Source: JAICSD01 sp035637115
Lineage (GTDB): Bacteria > Acidobacteriota > Vicinamibacteria > Vicinamibacterales > 2-12-FULL-66-21
Direction: 5' to 3'
Assembly (NCBI GenBank): GCA_035637115.1
Contig: DASPXV010000129.1
Coordinates: 1 to 64,000 of the forward strand
Length of the DNA stretch: 64,000 nucleotides
Part shown: positions 49,261 through 58,396 of the stretch, piece by piece
Layout: each line of letters begins with the position of its first letter
Position numbering within the stretch: the stretch's first letter is position 1
Translations under genes and position numbers: made by a program
The notes under the pieces: model-generated
Database searches by the model: none
What the model saw: only the letters and a program-made list of their open reading frames with translations
Told to the model about the DNA's origin: nothing

Positions 49261-50460
49261 TTAGACCGGCGGCGTCGCCGTCTTTCTGGGCGGATTGAAG
49301 AACGGCGTCTTCACGACGGTGGCCGGCACACGGTGACGGACCGCTTCAACGGTCATCTCGAACTGCACGATCGTGCCTTCGGCGTAATGCGATCGTTCGA
49401 TCGACGCCAGCGCAATCATCCGTTTCAGCACCGGTGACCACGTCGTCGATGTGGCCTTCCCCACCTGGCGGCCGTTGCGATACACAGGCGTGGCGACGCG
49501 CGACGCCGTAGCGGCGACGGCTGGCGCGAGTCCGACCGCATCGTAGATTTTTTCGACTTCGATCCAGTCGATCCCGAGTCCGACGATCTGGCGCGCCGGC
49601 CCCCGCTGGTGCTCTTCGCGGAGCGCGCGCTGGCCGATGAACCGCCCCTTGTCCAAGCTGACCAGGCGTCCCATCCCGAGTTCGTACGGGGTGTACATCT
49701 GCGACGCGATCATGGCCTTGCGGCAGCTGAAGAAGTCGACCTCGATCAACAGCAGGCCGGCTTCGATCCGCGCGACGTCGAGAGCGAGCATGCCGGCCGG
49801 CTTGATGTCGAACGGGCGGCCACCTTCCATCAGCGCGTCGAACACTGCAATCGCGCGATCGGCGGGCATCCAGATCTCGTAGCCCAGGTCACCCGTGTAA
49901 CCAGTCCGCGAGATATCCACGTTCACACCGGCGATCGTGCCGCTCGTGACCCTGAAGTACTTCAGGCGATCGATGTCAGCTTTTGCAACCGCGCGCAGCA
50001 GGCGCGCGGATGTCGGCCCCTGCAGCGCGAGCGCCGCGATTGCTTCCGAGACATCCTCGATCTGCACGTCCATGCCCTCGGCGTTCTGGCGGAACCACCG
50101 CAAGCTGGGGTCCGCGGCCGTCCAGCGAAACGTCTGCTCTCCGAGCCTCGAGACCGTGCCGTCGTCGATCACTTTGCCGTGTTCGTCGCACCACGGCGTG
50201 TAGAACACCTGGCCGACGGACATCTTCGAAACGTCGCGCGTGATCATCCGATCCACGAGCCGCGCGGCGTCGGGCCCCGTCACCATGTATTTGAAAAGCG
50301 GAGACACATCGATCAGCGCCGCCGCGTTCCGGATTGCGTTGTACTCGTGCTCGTGGTGGCTCTCGTACGCGCTGACCGTGTAATACCCGGACCATTCGCG
50401 GTAGTTGAGGCTTTCGCACAAGGCCAGCGTGCGCTCGTGAACCGGCGTTCCAATCGGCAT
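49261..50460 (-). CDS. GcvT-family aminomethyltransferase-like protein
   Basis: A 399-residue folate-binding protein. Visible are YNAIRNAAALIDVSPLFKYMVTGPDA, LALQGPTSARLL, ISRTGYTGDLGYEIWMPAD (the GcvT hallmark) and DKGRFIGQRALREE. GcvT proteins transfer methylene groups to tetrahydrofolate; stand-alone homologues take part in demethylation of glycine betaine, sarcosine or methoxy compounds. It converges on the Rieske gene with two bases between stops. No other glycine-cleavage genes are present. Confidence 0.88.
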   Translation of the reverse strand: MPIGTPVHERTLALCESLNYREWSGYYTVSAYESHHEHEYNAIRNAAALIDVSPLFKYMVTGPDAARLVDRMITRDVSKMSVGQVFYTPWCDEHGKVIDDGTVSRLGEQTFRWTAADPSLRWFRQNAEGMDVQIEDVSEAIAALALQGPTSARLLRAVAKADIDRLKYFRVTSGTIAGVNVDISRTGYTGDLGYEIWMPADRAIAVFDALMEGGRPFDIKPAGMLALDVARIEAGLLLIEVDFFSCRKAMIASQMYTPYELGMGRLVSLDKGRFIGQRALREEHQRGPARQIVGLGIDWIEVEKIYDAVGLAPAVAATASRVATPVYRNGRQVGKATSTTWSPVLKRMIALASIERSHYAEGTIVQFEMTVEAVRHRVPATVVKTPFFNPPRKTATPPV

Positions 50461-50586
50461 GCCTGCATTATAATGAGCCTCTCCATGCCGCCGATGGGCT
50501 CCGCCGCACGACTCCATGCGCTGCTGCTCGGCAACCAGACCCGCTCCGCCGGGCTCTCGTAACCCGGTTTCCGGGTTTCCGTTTTC

Positions 50587-50656
50587 TTTCGTCTTTCTTC
50601 TTTCGTCTTTCTTCTTTCGTCTTTCTTCCTTCTTCTTTCTTTCGGCTTCTTTCTTG
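50587..50656. repeat. pyrimidine-rich heptanucleotide array 4 (ten units)
   Basis: Ten 7-bp units, starting with TTTCGTC and TTTCTTC alternating three times, then CTTCTTC, TTTCTTT, CGGCTTC and TTTCTTG. One strand is almost purely pyrimidine. It ends five bases before the FAD oxidoreductase start. The other 130 bp of this gap contain TATAAT at 50467-50472, readable on either strand, and nothing else recognisable. Confidence 0.8.
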
Positions 50657-50661
50657 GGGTT

Positions 50662-52248
50662 ATGTCCAACTACGACGTCATCGTGATCGGCGGCGGACAC
50701 AACGGACTGGTGAACGCGGCGTATCTCGCCCGCGCGGGCCGGAAAGTGCTCGTGCTCGAGCGGCGGCACGTGCTCGGCGGCGCCGCGGTGACCGAAGAGA
50801 TTCATCCCGGGTTCAAGTACTCGGTCTGCTCGTACGTCGTGTCGCTCTTGCGACCCGAGATCATTCGCGATCTCGATCTGCCGAGGCACGGGCTGGAGAT
50901 CCTGCCGCTCGACGGCACGTTCACGCCGATGCCGAACGGCGACTACCTGTGGCGCGTCAACGATCACGCGAAGACGCGGCGCGAAGTGGCCCGACACTCG
51001 AAGGTCGACGCCGAGGCGTACGAGGAGTACGGCAAGGCGATGATCGAGATGGGGCGCTTTGTAAAGCCCATTCTCAACATGACCCCGCCCGATCCCACGT
51101 CGCTCGATCCGCGCGGCCTGATGGATCTCCTGTTCCTCGGTAAGCGGTTCCGCGCGCTGTCCGGCCAGGACAAGTACAACCAGATCCAGCTGCTGACGAT
51201 GAGCGCGGTGGACTTTCTCGACCAGTGGTTCGAAACCGACGTGCTCAAGGCGACGATGTCGGCGTCCGGGATCATCGGGACGTTCCTCGGGGTGCGTTCG
51301 CCAGGAACCGCCTACGTGCTGCTCCACCATTACATGGGGGAAATCGACGGCGCGTTTCGATCGTGGGGGTTGTCGAGGGGAGGGACGGGCGCAATTTCGA
51401 ATGCAATCGCCGGTGCGGCGCGCGAAGCGGGCGTCGAGATCAGGACAGAGACCGCCGTGTCGCGCATCCTCGTGAAGGACGGCGCGGCCGTGGGTGTGGT
51501 GCTCGAGAACGGGGATTACTACACGGCGAACGTCGTCGCCTCCAGCCTGGACCCGCGACAGACGTTCACGAAGTTCGTCGGTGAAGACAATCTTCCGCCG
51601 GACTTCGTCGAGGACGTAAAGCGCTACAAGTACCGCGGATCGTCGGGCAAGGTGAATCTGTCACTCGACGCGCTGCCGAATTTCAAGTGCCTGCCAGGAC
51701 CGGGTCCGCACCTGCGCGGCGCCGTCTCGATCTCGCCGAGCGTGGATTACATGGAGCGCGCGTACGACGACGCGAAGTACGGCCGTTACTCGCGCCGGCC
51801 GTATATCGACATAGTGATCCCGAGCCTGACCGATCCCTCCGTGGCGCCACCGGGGAAACACGTCATGTCGTGCTTCGTCCAGTACGCGCCGTACCACCTG
51901 AAGGAAGAAGGTGGATGGGACGCGCACCGCGAAGCGTTCGGCGACACGGTCATCAACACCATCGCGGAGTACGCGCCGAACATCAAGGACATCATCCTGC
52001 ACCGCCAGGTGCTGACGCCGCTGGATCTCGAGCGCGACTTCGGCCTCTCGGAAGGAAACATCTTCCAGGGTGAGCTCACGCTGGAGCAGCTCTTTTTCCT
52101 GCGCCCGGCTCCCGGCTGGGCGCAATACAAAACGCCGGTGCGCAATCTTTATATGTGTGGCTCGGCCACGCATCCTGGTGGCGGCATCATGGGCGCGCCG
52201 GGTCGCAATGCCGCGACGCGCATCCTGAAAGAAACAGGAAAGAAGTGA
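50662..52248 (+). CDS. phytoene-dehydrogenase-like FAD oxidoreductase (copy 1)
   Basis: A 528-residue flavoprotein. It opens YDVIVIGGGHNGLVNAAYLARAG with LVLERRHVLGGAAVTEE, the FAD-binding motif of the PYROXD2/phytoene desaturase class. The end shows LYMCGSATHPGGGIMGAPGRNAA, the second FAD contact. The substrate is unknown. The next gene is a paralogue sharing one base at the stop/start, and the pair follows the Rieske/GcvT genes. Confidence 0.88.
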   Translation: MSNYDVIVIGGGHNGLVNAAYLARAGRKVLVLERRHVLGGAAVTEEIHPGFKYSVCSYVVSLLRPEIIRDLDLPRHGLEILPLDGTFTPMPNGDYLWRVNDHAKTRREVARHSKVDAEAYEEYGKAMIEMGRFVKPILNMTPPDPTSLDPRGLMDLLFLGKRFRALSGQDKYNQIQLLTMSAVDFLDQWFETDVLKATMSASGIIGTFLGVRSPGTAYVLLHHYMGEIDGAFRSWGLSRGGTGAISNAIAGAAREAGVEIRTETAVSRILVKDGAAVGVVLENGDYYTANVVASSLDPRQTFTKFVGEDNLPPDFVEDVKRYKYRGSSGKVNLSLDALPNFKCLPGPGPHLRGAVSISPSVDYMERAYDDAKYGRYSRRPYIDIVIPSLTDPSVAPPGKHVMSCFVQYAPYHLKEEGGWDAHREAFGDTVINTIAEYAPNIKDIILHRQVLTPLDLERDFGLSEGNIFQGELTLEQLFFLRPAPGWAQYKTPVRNLYMCGSATHPGGGIMGAPGRNAATRILKETGKK

Positions 52249-53840
52249 TGCGCCACGACATCGTGATCGTCGGCGGAGGTCACAATGCCCTGACCGCGGC
52301 GTTCTATCTGGCAAAGGCCGGAAGGAAGCCGCTCTTGCTCGAGCGCCGGCCTGTCGTGGGCGGATGCGCCACCAGCGAGGAGTTCGCGCCGGGATATCGA
52401 GGCGCGACGCTCGCTCACACGCTCGGACCGCTGCGCCCGTCGATCGTCCGCGACATGCAGCTGGAACGGCGAGGCGTGAAGTTCGTTCGTCCCGATCCGC
52501 GGCTCGTTGCCGTCGTGCCCGATGGCCGGGCGCTGGTGTTCTCCACCGATCCTGGACGCACGGCTGAAGCAATCCGGCCGTTCTCCGCGAAGGATGCGGC
52601 GCGGTATCCGGAGTTCTGCCTCGCGATGGCGCGAATCGGCGAGTTCCTTTCCGATCTGATCGACATGACGCCGCCGTCCATCGACTCGCCATCGGCTGGT
52701 GAGTTATGGGATCTGCTCAAGACCGGCCGCAAGTTCCGCGCGCTTGGAAAGAAAGAGTCGTTCTCGCTGCTGCGCTGGGGACCGATGGCGGTGGCGGATC
52801 TTGTCGCCGAATGGTTCGAGACCGATCTGCTGCAGGCGGCGATCGCGGCGCGCGGCATTCACGGGACGGCGATGGGCCCATGGTCCGCCGGCACAGGTGC
52901 AGTGCTCCTGCTCGGGGCGGCGATCGATCCCGCGCCCGGCGGCAGCAGTGTTTCCGCCGCGGGAGGACCTGGCGCCGTCACTCGCGCGATGGCGGAAGCG
53001 GCGCGCAAAGCGGGCGCGGAGATACGGACGGGAGCGGAGGTTCGGCAGATTCTCGTCAAGGACGGCGTCGCTGCAGGCGTGCTGATGGCGGACGGATCCG
53101 AAATACCCGCCACGACCGTGGTCTCGAGCGCGGATCCGAAACGTACGTTTCTCCGGCTCATCGATCCGATCGAGCTCGAGCCGGGCTTCATCACCCGCAT
53201 GCGCAATTACCGCGTGCCCGGCACGGTGGCGAAGATCAACTTCGCGCTCCGCGGACTGCCGGCATTTCGCGGGCTGTCGGGCGATGCCGCGGCGAGCCTG
53301 CGCGGGCGCGTGCACGTCGGCCCGGGAATTGACTATCTGGAGCGCGCCTTCGACGCGTCCAAGTACGGCGAGTCGTCAGCGGCGCCCTATCTCGACATCG
53401 CGTTTCCTTCGATCGCAGATCCATCGATCGCGCCCGTGGGACATCACGTCATGTCGGTGCACATGCAATACGTGCCGTACACGAGACGCGCCGGATCGTG
53501 GAACGGCCAGGAAGATGTACTTGCTGAGGCAGCGCTGCGCGCACTCGAGAATTACGCGCCAGGCGTGAGCGCACTCGTCGAACATCGGCAGGTGATCACT
53601 CCGCTTGCGCTGGAGCAGGTTTACGGCCTGACCGGCGGCCACATTTATCACGGCGAGCTCGCACTCGATCAGCTCTTCACGATGCGTCCGACGCTTGGAT
53701 GGGCTGACTACGGCACGCCCATCGACGGGTTGTATCTGTGCGGCTCGGGAACGCATCCCGGCAACGGGTTGACAGGTGCCTCGGGACGCAACGCTGCGCG
53801 TGAAATCCTCAAGCGCGCTGCACCCCGGAAGACGCAGTAG
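52248..53840 (+). CDS. phytoene-dehydrogenase-like FAD oxidoreductase (copy 2)
   Basis: A 530-residue paralogue of the preceding protein. It begins HDIVIVGGGHNALTAAFYLAKAG and LLLERRPVVGGCATSEE, and ends LYLCGSGTHPGNGLTGASGRNAA. Many segments align with copy 1 (for example DMTPPSIDSP against NMTPPDPTSL, and EWFETDLLQAAIAARGI against QWFETDVLKATMSASGI). Tandem paralogues translated in coupling suggest a heteromeric enzyme or two successive oxidations. Confidence 0.88.
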   Translation: MRHDIVIVGGGHNALTAAFYLAKAGRKPLLLERRPVVGGCATSEEFAPGYRGATLAHTLGPLRPSIVRDMQLERRGVKFVRPDPRLVAVVPDGRALVFSTDPGRTAEAIRPFSAKDAARYPEFCLAMARIGEFLSDLIDMTPPSIDSPSAGELWDLLKTGRKFRALGKKESFSLLRWGPMAVADLVAEWFETDLLQAAIAARGIHGTAMGPWSAGTGAVLLLGAAIDPAPGGSSVSAAGGPGAVTRAMAEAARKAGAEIRTGAEVRQILVKDGVAAGVLMADGSEIPATTVVSSADPKRTFLRLIDPIELEPGFITRMRNYRVPGTVAKINFALRGLPAFRGLSGDAAASLRGRVHVGPGIDYLERAFDASKYGESSAAPYLDIAFPSIADPSIAPVGHHVMSVHMQYVPYTRRAGSWNGQEDVLAEAALRALENYAPGVSALVEHRQVITPLALEQVYGLTGGHIYHGELALDQLFTMRPTLGWADYGTPIDGLYLCGSGTHPGNGLTGASGRNAAREILKRAAPRKTQ

Positions 53841-53842
53841 AA

Positions 53843-53885
53843 TCCGCGGGGATGCAGGCCGTTTGGCATCCGCGGACCGCCTTTT
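53843..53885 (+). terminator. candidate terminator after the FAD oxidoreductase pair
   Basis: TCCGCGGGGATGC (53843-53855) pairs with GCATCCGCGGA (53866-53876), leaving a two-base bulge, and TTTT follows at 53882-53885. It begins two bases after the stop codon. Confidence 0.5.
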
Positions 53886-53918
53886 AACCCCAACGCCGCT
53901 GATCATGTCTAACCGGGC

Positions 53919-55493
53919 ATGTTGTTCACCCGCGTAATCGTCCCGCTGGCGTTCGTCGCCACGCTATCGGCGAGCGCTCCTGGCTCGGCCGTTCCCTCGA
54001 AGCCCGACGATGCGACCATCCTCCACGTGCTGAATCGCGTCGGGTTCGGCGCGCGGCCTGGAGACGTCGATCGCGTCCGGCAGACGGGTCTCGCCAGCTA
54101 CATCGAACAGCAATTGCATCCCGAGCGCATCGCCGATGCGCAGATGGCCGCACGGCTTGCCGGGTTCACGACGCTGACGAAAAGCTCTCGCCAGCTCGCC
54201 GACGACTATTACATTCCAGCGCAGCTCGCGAAGCAGCAAGCGAAGAAGGACGCGACGAACGACCCGTCGATGACGGATGCTCGACCGCGAACGCCCGAGC
54301 AGATGGCGCTCGCACGAAAGGAACGCGCGGTCCTGATGGAGCTCTCGTCGCAGAAAATCCTGCGCGCCGCGTACAGCGACAAGCAGCTCGAAGAAGTGAT
54401 GACCGATTTCTGGTTCAACCACTTCAATGTGTTCGCCAACAAAGGAGCGACGCAGCAGTACCTGACCGAGTACGAGCGCGAAACGATTCGTCCACGCGTG
54501 CTCGGCAAGTTCCGCGATCTGCTCGGCGCGACGGCAAAAAGTCCCGCGATGCTGTTCTACCTGGACAACTGGCAGAGCGCGGACCCCGAGGCGGAGGACC
54601 GCCGCGGGCAGTTGCGCGCGCGCTTCCAGGCGCGGTTCCCCGACCGCATGCCGCCGATGCAGAACGCGAATCAGCGGCCGCGCCGCGGACTGAACGAGAA
54701 CTACGGGCGCGAACTGATGGAGCTGCACACGCTCGGCGTCGACGGCGGCTACACGCAGCAGGACGTCGTGAACGTCGCGCGCGCGTTCACGGGCTGGACG
54801 ATCGAGCAGCCGAGACTCGGCGGCGGCTTCAGGTTCGAGCCGCGGCTGCACGATACGCAGGAAAAGGTTGTGCTCGGGCACAAGATCAAGGGCGGCGGCG
54901 GAGAATCGGACGGCGAGCAGGTGCTCGACATTCTCGCGAAGCATCCGTCGACCGCGAGGTTTATCGCGACGAAGCTCGCGCGGCGTTTCGTGGCGGACAC
55001 GCCACCCCCCGCGCTGGTGGATCGCGCGGCCGCGCGCTTTCTCGAGACCGGCGGCGACATCCGTGAAGTTGTCCGGCTGATCCTGACGTCGCGCGAGTTC
55101 TTCGCCCCCGAAGCCGTGCGCGCGAAAGTGAAAACGCCGTTCGAGTTCATCGTCTCCACGATCCGCGCGACGGGCAGCGAGGTCGAATCCGCCGAGCAGC
55201 TCGTACAGGCCGTCCGGCAGCTTGGAATGCCGCTTTATATGTGTCAGCCGCCAACCGGGTACGCCGATCGCGCCGAGGTCTGGGTGAACACGGGCGCGCT
55301 GCTCAATCGGATGAATTTCGCGCTGCAGCTCGTCGGCGGCAGAATGCGCGGGGTCCAGTTCGGCACGGCGCCGGTCGGTCCGGCGCTCGGCGGACAGCTT
55401 TCCGAGGCAACGGCCGCAACGATCGCGAAAGCCACGGATCCGCGGCAGGTTATGGCGCTGACGCTCGGTTCCCCCGAGTTCCAGAGGAGATAG
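53919..55493 (+). CDS. secreted DUF1800 protein
   Basis: A 524-residue protein with a signal peptide (VIVPLAFVATLSASAPGSA). The DUF1800 pattern is clear: ILHVLNRVGFGARPGDVDRV, MTDFWFNHFNVFANKG, NYGRELMELHTLGVDGGYTQ, VARAFTGWTI and LILTSREFF. Function is unknown. Such genes pair almost invariably with a DUF1501 gene, as here two bases downstream. Confidence 0.92.
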   Translation: MLFTRVIVPLAFVATLSASAPGSAVPSKPDDATILHVLNRVGFGARPGDVDRVRQTGLASYIEQQLHPERIADAQMAARLAGFTTLTKSSRQLADDYYIPAQLAKQQAKKDATNDPSMTDARPRTPEQMALARKERAVLMELSSQKILRAAYSDKQLEEVMTDFWFNHFNVFANKGATQQYLTEYERETIRPRVLGKFRDLLGATAKSPAMLFYLDNWQSADPEAEDRRGQLRARFQARFPDRMPPMQNANQRPRRGLNENYGRELMELHTLGVDGGYTQQDVVNVARAFTGWTIEQPRLGGGFRFEPRLHDTQEKVVLGHKIKGGGGESDGEQVLDILAKHPSTARFIATKLARRFVADTPPPALVDRAAARFLETGGDIREVVRLILTSREFFAPEAVRAKVKTPFEFIVSTIRATGSEVESAEQLVQAVRQLGMPLYMCQPPTGYADRAEVWVNTGALLNRMNFALQLVGGRMRGVQFGTAPVGPALGGQLSEATAATIAKATDPRQVMALTLGSPEFQRR

Positions 55494-55495
55494 GC

Positions 55496-56734
55496 ATGTT
55501 TTCGCGACGCGTCTTCATGAAGAACGGGGGGCTGGCGCTCCTCAGCCTCGGTTTCGCGCCGGCATTCCTGGCGCGCACGGTGGAAGCCGCCGGCAGCGCA
55601 CGCCGCAAGATCCTCGTCACGATCTTTCAGCGCGGCGCTGTCGACGGGTTGAATATGGTCGTTCCGTTCGGCGAGCGCGAGTACTACGCCGCACGGCCGA
55701 GCATCGGCATTCCCGCGCCAGGATCGACTGAGGGCGCCGTCGATCTCGATGGCTTCTTCGGGCTGCATCCGCGTCTCGCACCGCTCAAGCCGCTGTGGGA
55801 CGCGCGCCAGCTCGCGATCGTTCATGCGTCAGGCTCGCCTGATGGCACGCGCTCGCATTTCGACGCGCAGGACTACATGGAGACGGCCACGCCCGGCATC
55901 AAGAGTACGCAGGACGGCTGGCTCAATCGTTACCTGCACGCACGCGAGCACGCGGAAGCGACGCCCTTCCGCGCGGTCGCGCTCGCCGGCCAGCTGCCGC
56001 GATCGTTGCAGGGCACGGCGCCCGCGCTTGCGATGAGCCAGATCGGCCAGTTCGGCATCCGCGCCGGGCAGTCGACCGACATGGTGCAGGCGTCGTTCGA
56101 ATCGGAATACGCGGCCGCCGCAGACAAAGTGTTGAACCGCACGGGCAGCCAGGCATTCGACGCAGTAAGGATGTTGAAGTCCGCAGACCCGGCGAAATAT
56201 CAACCCGAGAACGGGGCTGATTATCCGCGCTCTGGTTACGGCGATGCTCTTCGCCAGATCGCGCAGCTCGTGAAGGCGGATGTGGGACTCGAGGTCGCGT
56301 TCGCAGAGGCTGGTGGTTGGGACACGCACGTCAACCAGGGCGGCTCTGTCGGACAGCTCGGTGCACGCCTCGACGACTTCAGCCGCGGCATCGCCGCGCT
56401 CGCCCGCGATCTCGGCGATCGCATGGCGGACATCGTTATCCTGACCATGAGCGAGTTTGGACGTGCCGTCGCGGAGAACGGCAACCGCGGCACGGACCAC
56501 GGCCACGGCAACGCGATGTTCGTCATCGGCGGGCAGAACATCCGCGGCGGCAAAGTGTACGGGCGCTGGCCGGGCCTCGCGCGCGAACAGCGCTATGACG
56601 GCCGCGATCTCGCGGTGACCACGGATTTCCGCAGCGTCTTCGCTGAAGTCGTGCGCGGCCACCTCGGTGTCACCGATACGACCACGATTTTCCCGGGATT
56701 CAAGGACGCACAGAGGCTCGGGTTCATCGGGTAA
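55496..56734 (+). CDS. Tat-exported DUF1501 protein
   Basis: A 412-residue protein. The N-terminus SRRVFMKNGGLALLSLGFAP has a twin-arginine signal. The DUF1501 core shows TIFQRGAVDGLNMVVPFGE, GSPDGTRSHFDAQDYME, GGWDTHVNQGG and MSEFGRAVAENGNRGTDHGHG, resembling the sulfatase/phosphatase fold. It is the standard partner of the DUF1800 protein, and both probably act outside the cytoplasm. Confidence 0.92.
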   Translation: MFSRRVFMKNGGLALLSLGFAPAFLARTVEAAGSARRKILVTIFQRGAVDGLNMVVPFGEREYYAARPSIGIPAPGSTEGAVDLDGFFGLHPRLAPLKPLWDARQLAIVHASGSPDGTRSHFDAQDYMETATPGIKSTQDGWLNRYLHAREHAEATPFRAVALAGQLPRSLQGTAPALAMSQIGQFGIRAGQSTDMVQASFESEYAAAADKVLNRTGSQAFDAVRMLKSADPAKYQPENGADYPRSGYGDALRQIAQLVKADVGLEVAFAEAGGWDTHVNQGGSVGQLGARLDDFSRGIAALARDLGDRMADIVILTMSEFGRAVAENGNRGTDHGHGNAMFVIGGQNIRGGKVYGRWPGLAREQRYDGRDLAVTTDFRSVFAEVVRGHLGVTDTTTIFPGFKDAQRLGFIG

Positions 56735-56751
56735 TCGAGTAATCTGGGCGG

Positions 56752-56994
56752 GTGAATGCCGACAACGCGGCCAGTGGCATCTGGGCGCTCGTCCTGCTCG
56801 GGTTCGTCGTCTTTCTCGTGAGCTCGACGTTCCGCAAACGCCGCCATGGCCGCGGCGGATCGGGACCCGGCCCGGCGGCGGCCGGCGCCATTTACGATCT
56901 TCTCAACCAGGACAAGCGCAACGCGATCGAGATCATCGCCGAGGAAAAGGCGGGAGCTCGCGATCCTGAGACCGCCGACGATGAACCTCACTGA
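56752..56994 (+). CDS. small single-TM protein of unknown function
   Basis: An 80-residue protein with a GTG start. One TM segment (GIWALVLLGFVVFLVS) is followed by a basic patch (RKRRHGRGG) and a helical acidic end (AIYDLLNQDKRNAIEIIAEEKAG). It overlaps the next gene by 14 bases. No family recognised. Confidence 0.65.
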   Translation: MNADNAASGIWALVLLGFVVFLVSSTFRKRRHGRGGSGPGPAAAGAIYDLLNQDKRNAIEIIAEEKAGARDPETADDEPH

Positions 56995-58096
56995 CATACC
57001 CACACCCGCGGTGCTGGTCGACGCAGCGCGGCTCCAGCGCAATCTTTCGAATATGCAGGCGGCTGCAAATGCACGCGGCCTGCACCTGCGGCCGCACGCG
57101 AAGACGCACAAGTCGCCGGAGATCGCGCGCATGCAGATCGAGCGCGGCGCGATCGGCATCTGCTGCGCGAAGCTCGGGGAGGCGGAAGTCTTCGCCGATG
57201 CAGGCATCAACGATATTCGCCTGCCCTATCCGCTGAATCCGGTCAACGCGGAGCGGGTCTTTGCGCTCTCCGATCGCATCACGCTCTCGTTCATCGTGGA
57301 CGATCCGGCAGTCGCGAAGTCCTGGTCCGATCTGGCCGTCGCGCGCGGGCGGCCGCTCGAAATCCTGATCAAAGTGGACGTGGGCTTTCATCGGTGCGGG
57401 ATCGATCCACACGCGCGATCCGCGCCAGGGACCGTGCGCGCGATTGCCGAAATGCCCGGGCTCCGGCTGCGCGGCCTCCTGAGTCATGCTGGCAACGGCT
57501 ATGGCGCTTCGTCCGAGAGTCAGCTGGAAGCGATCGCGACGGACGAGGCGAGACTGCTGCGCGATCTCGCGGCAGCGTCAGGCGTGCAGTGCGAGGAGTT
57601 CAGCGTCGGTGCAACGCCGACGGTGCGTTTTTCGTTGAAGCAGCAGGGGCTGACCGAATTACGTCCTGGTAACTACGCTTACTTCGATCGCACGCAGGTG
57701 GCGCACGCCGCGGCGACGTGGAATGATTGCGCGCTGACCGTTCTCGCGCGCGTCGTGAGCCGTCCTGCCCGTGAGCGGGTGATTCTCGACAGCGGCAGCA
57801 AGACGCTGACGAACGACGGCGCGCGGGGCTTCATCAACACGCCGGGATACGGCGCCGTGTTGCGCGACGTCGCGAGCGCGGAGCCGGATCTATCGCTCCT
57901 GGTCGAGCGCTTGTCCGAAGAGCACGCGACGGTCCGCGTGCTCGATGGCGAGACCAGACTGAAGACCGGCGATCTCGCGCGCATCATCCCCAATCACTCG
58001 TGCGTGGTGTCTAATCTGGTGGATGCGGTCTGGCTCGTTGACGGCGACCGCGTCGTCGAACGGCTGCCGGTGGCGGCGCGCGGACGGATCACGTAG
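56981..58096 (+). CDS. PLP-dependent D-threonine aldolase/D-serine dehydratase-like enzyme
   Basis: A 371-residue fold-type III PLP enzyme from the ATG at 56981. DIPTPAVLVDAARLQRNL and LRPHAKTHKSPEIAR give the family start and the PLP-binding Lys. IKVDVGFHRCGI and LLSHAGNGYGASS belong to the barrel, and the C-terminal PNHSCVVSNL supplies the metal-binding His and Cys. It should act on D-3-hydroxyamino acids. An orphan microcompartment shell gene follows 12 bases later. Confidence 0.9.
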   Translation: MNLTDIPTPAVLVDAARLQRNLSNMQAAANARGLHLRPHAKTHKSPEIARMQIERGAIGICCAKLGEAEVFADAGINDIRLPYPLNPVNAERVFALSDRITLSFIVDDPAVAKSWSDLAVARGRPLEILIKVDVGFHRCGIDPHARSAPGTVRAIAEMPGLRLRGLLSHAGNGYGASSESQLEAIATDEARLLRDLAAASGVQCEEFSVGATPTVRFSLKQQGLTELRPGNYAYFDRTQVAHAAATWNDCALTVLARVVSRPARERVILDSGSKTLTNDGARGFINTPGYGAVLRDVASAEPDLSLLVERLSEEHATVRVLDGETRLKTGDLARIIPNHSCVVSNLVDAVWLVDGDRVVERLPVAARGRIT

Positions 58097-58108
58097 AATC
58101 AACACTCC

Positions 58109-58396
58109 ATGGCCAAGGAACTCCCCGGCGAAGCGCTCGGTCTCGTGGAAACACGCGGCCTGGTCGGCATGATCGAAGCGGCGGACGCAATGGTGAAGAC
58201 TGCGAACGTCGTCTTCGTCGGCTGGCAGAAAGTGGACGCCGGTCTTGTGACCGCGATCGTGCGCGGTGACGTCGCCTCGGTCAAGGCGGCCACGGATGCA
58301 GGCGCCGCCGCGGCGCGGCGCGTCGGCGAGCTCGTTGGCGTCCACGTCATCGCGCGTCCCGCCGACGGCCTCGACAAGATCTTTCCGATTACCTAG
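58109..58396 (+). CDS. bacterial microcompartment hexameric shell protein (BMC-H), orphan
   Basis: A 95-residue single BMC domain: EALGLVETRGLVGMIEAADAM, then VGWQKVDAGLVTAIVRGDV and AATDAGAAAARRVGELVGVH. It has the EutM/PduA-class length and core. The pore segment reads KVDAG where PduA-type proteins have K-x-GSG. No pentamer protein, aldehyde dehydrogenase or other shell gene lies within the window. TAGAAT overlaps the previous stop and stands 10 bases before the ATG. It ends eight bases inside the convergent MerR gene. Confidence 0.93.
   Translation: MAKELPGEALGLVETRGLVGMIEAADAMVKTANVVFVGWQKVDAGLVTAIVRGDVASVKAATDAGAAAARRVGELVGVHVIARPADGLDKIFPIT

Noticed and set aside
50486..50562. A 25-codon frame after a TATAAT sequence
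   Set aside because: No ribosome site and no resemblance to the peptide genes at 5121-5456. It is probably untranslated leader.
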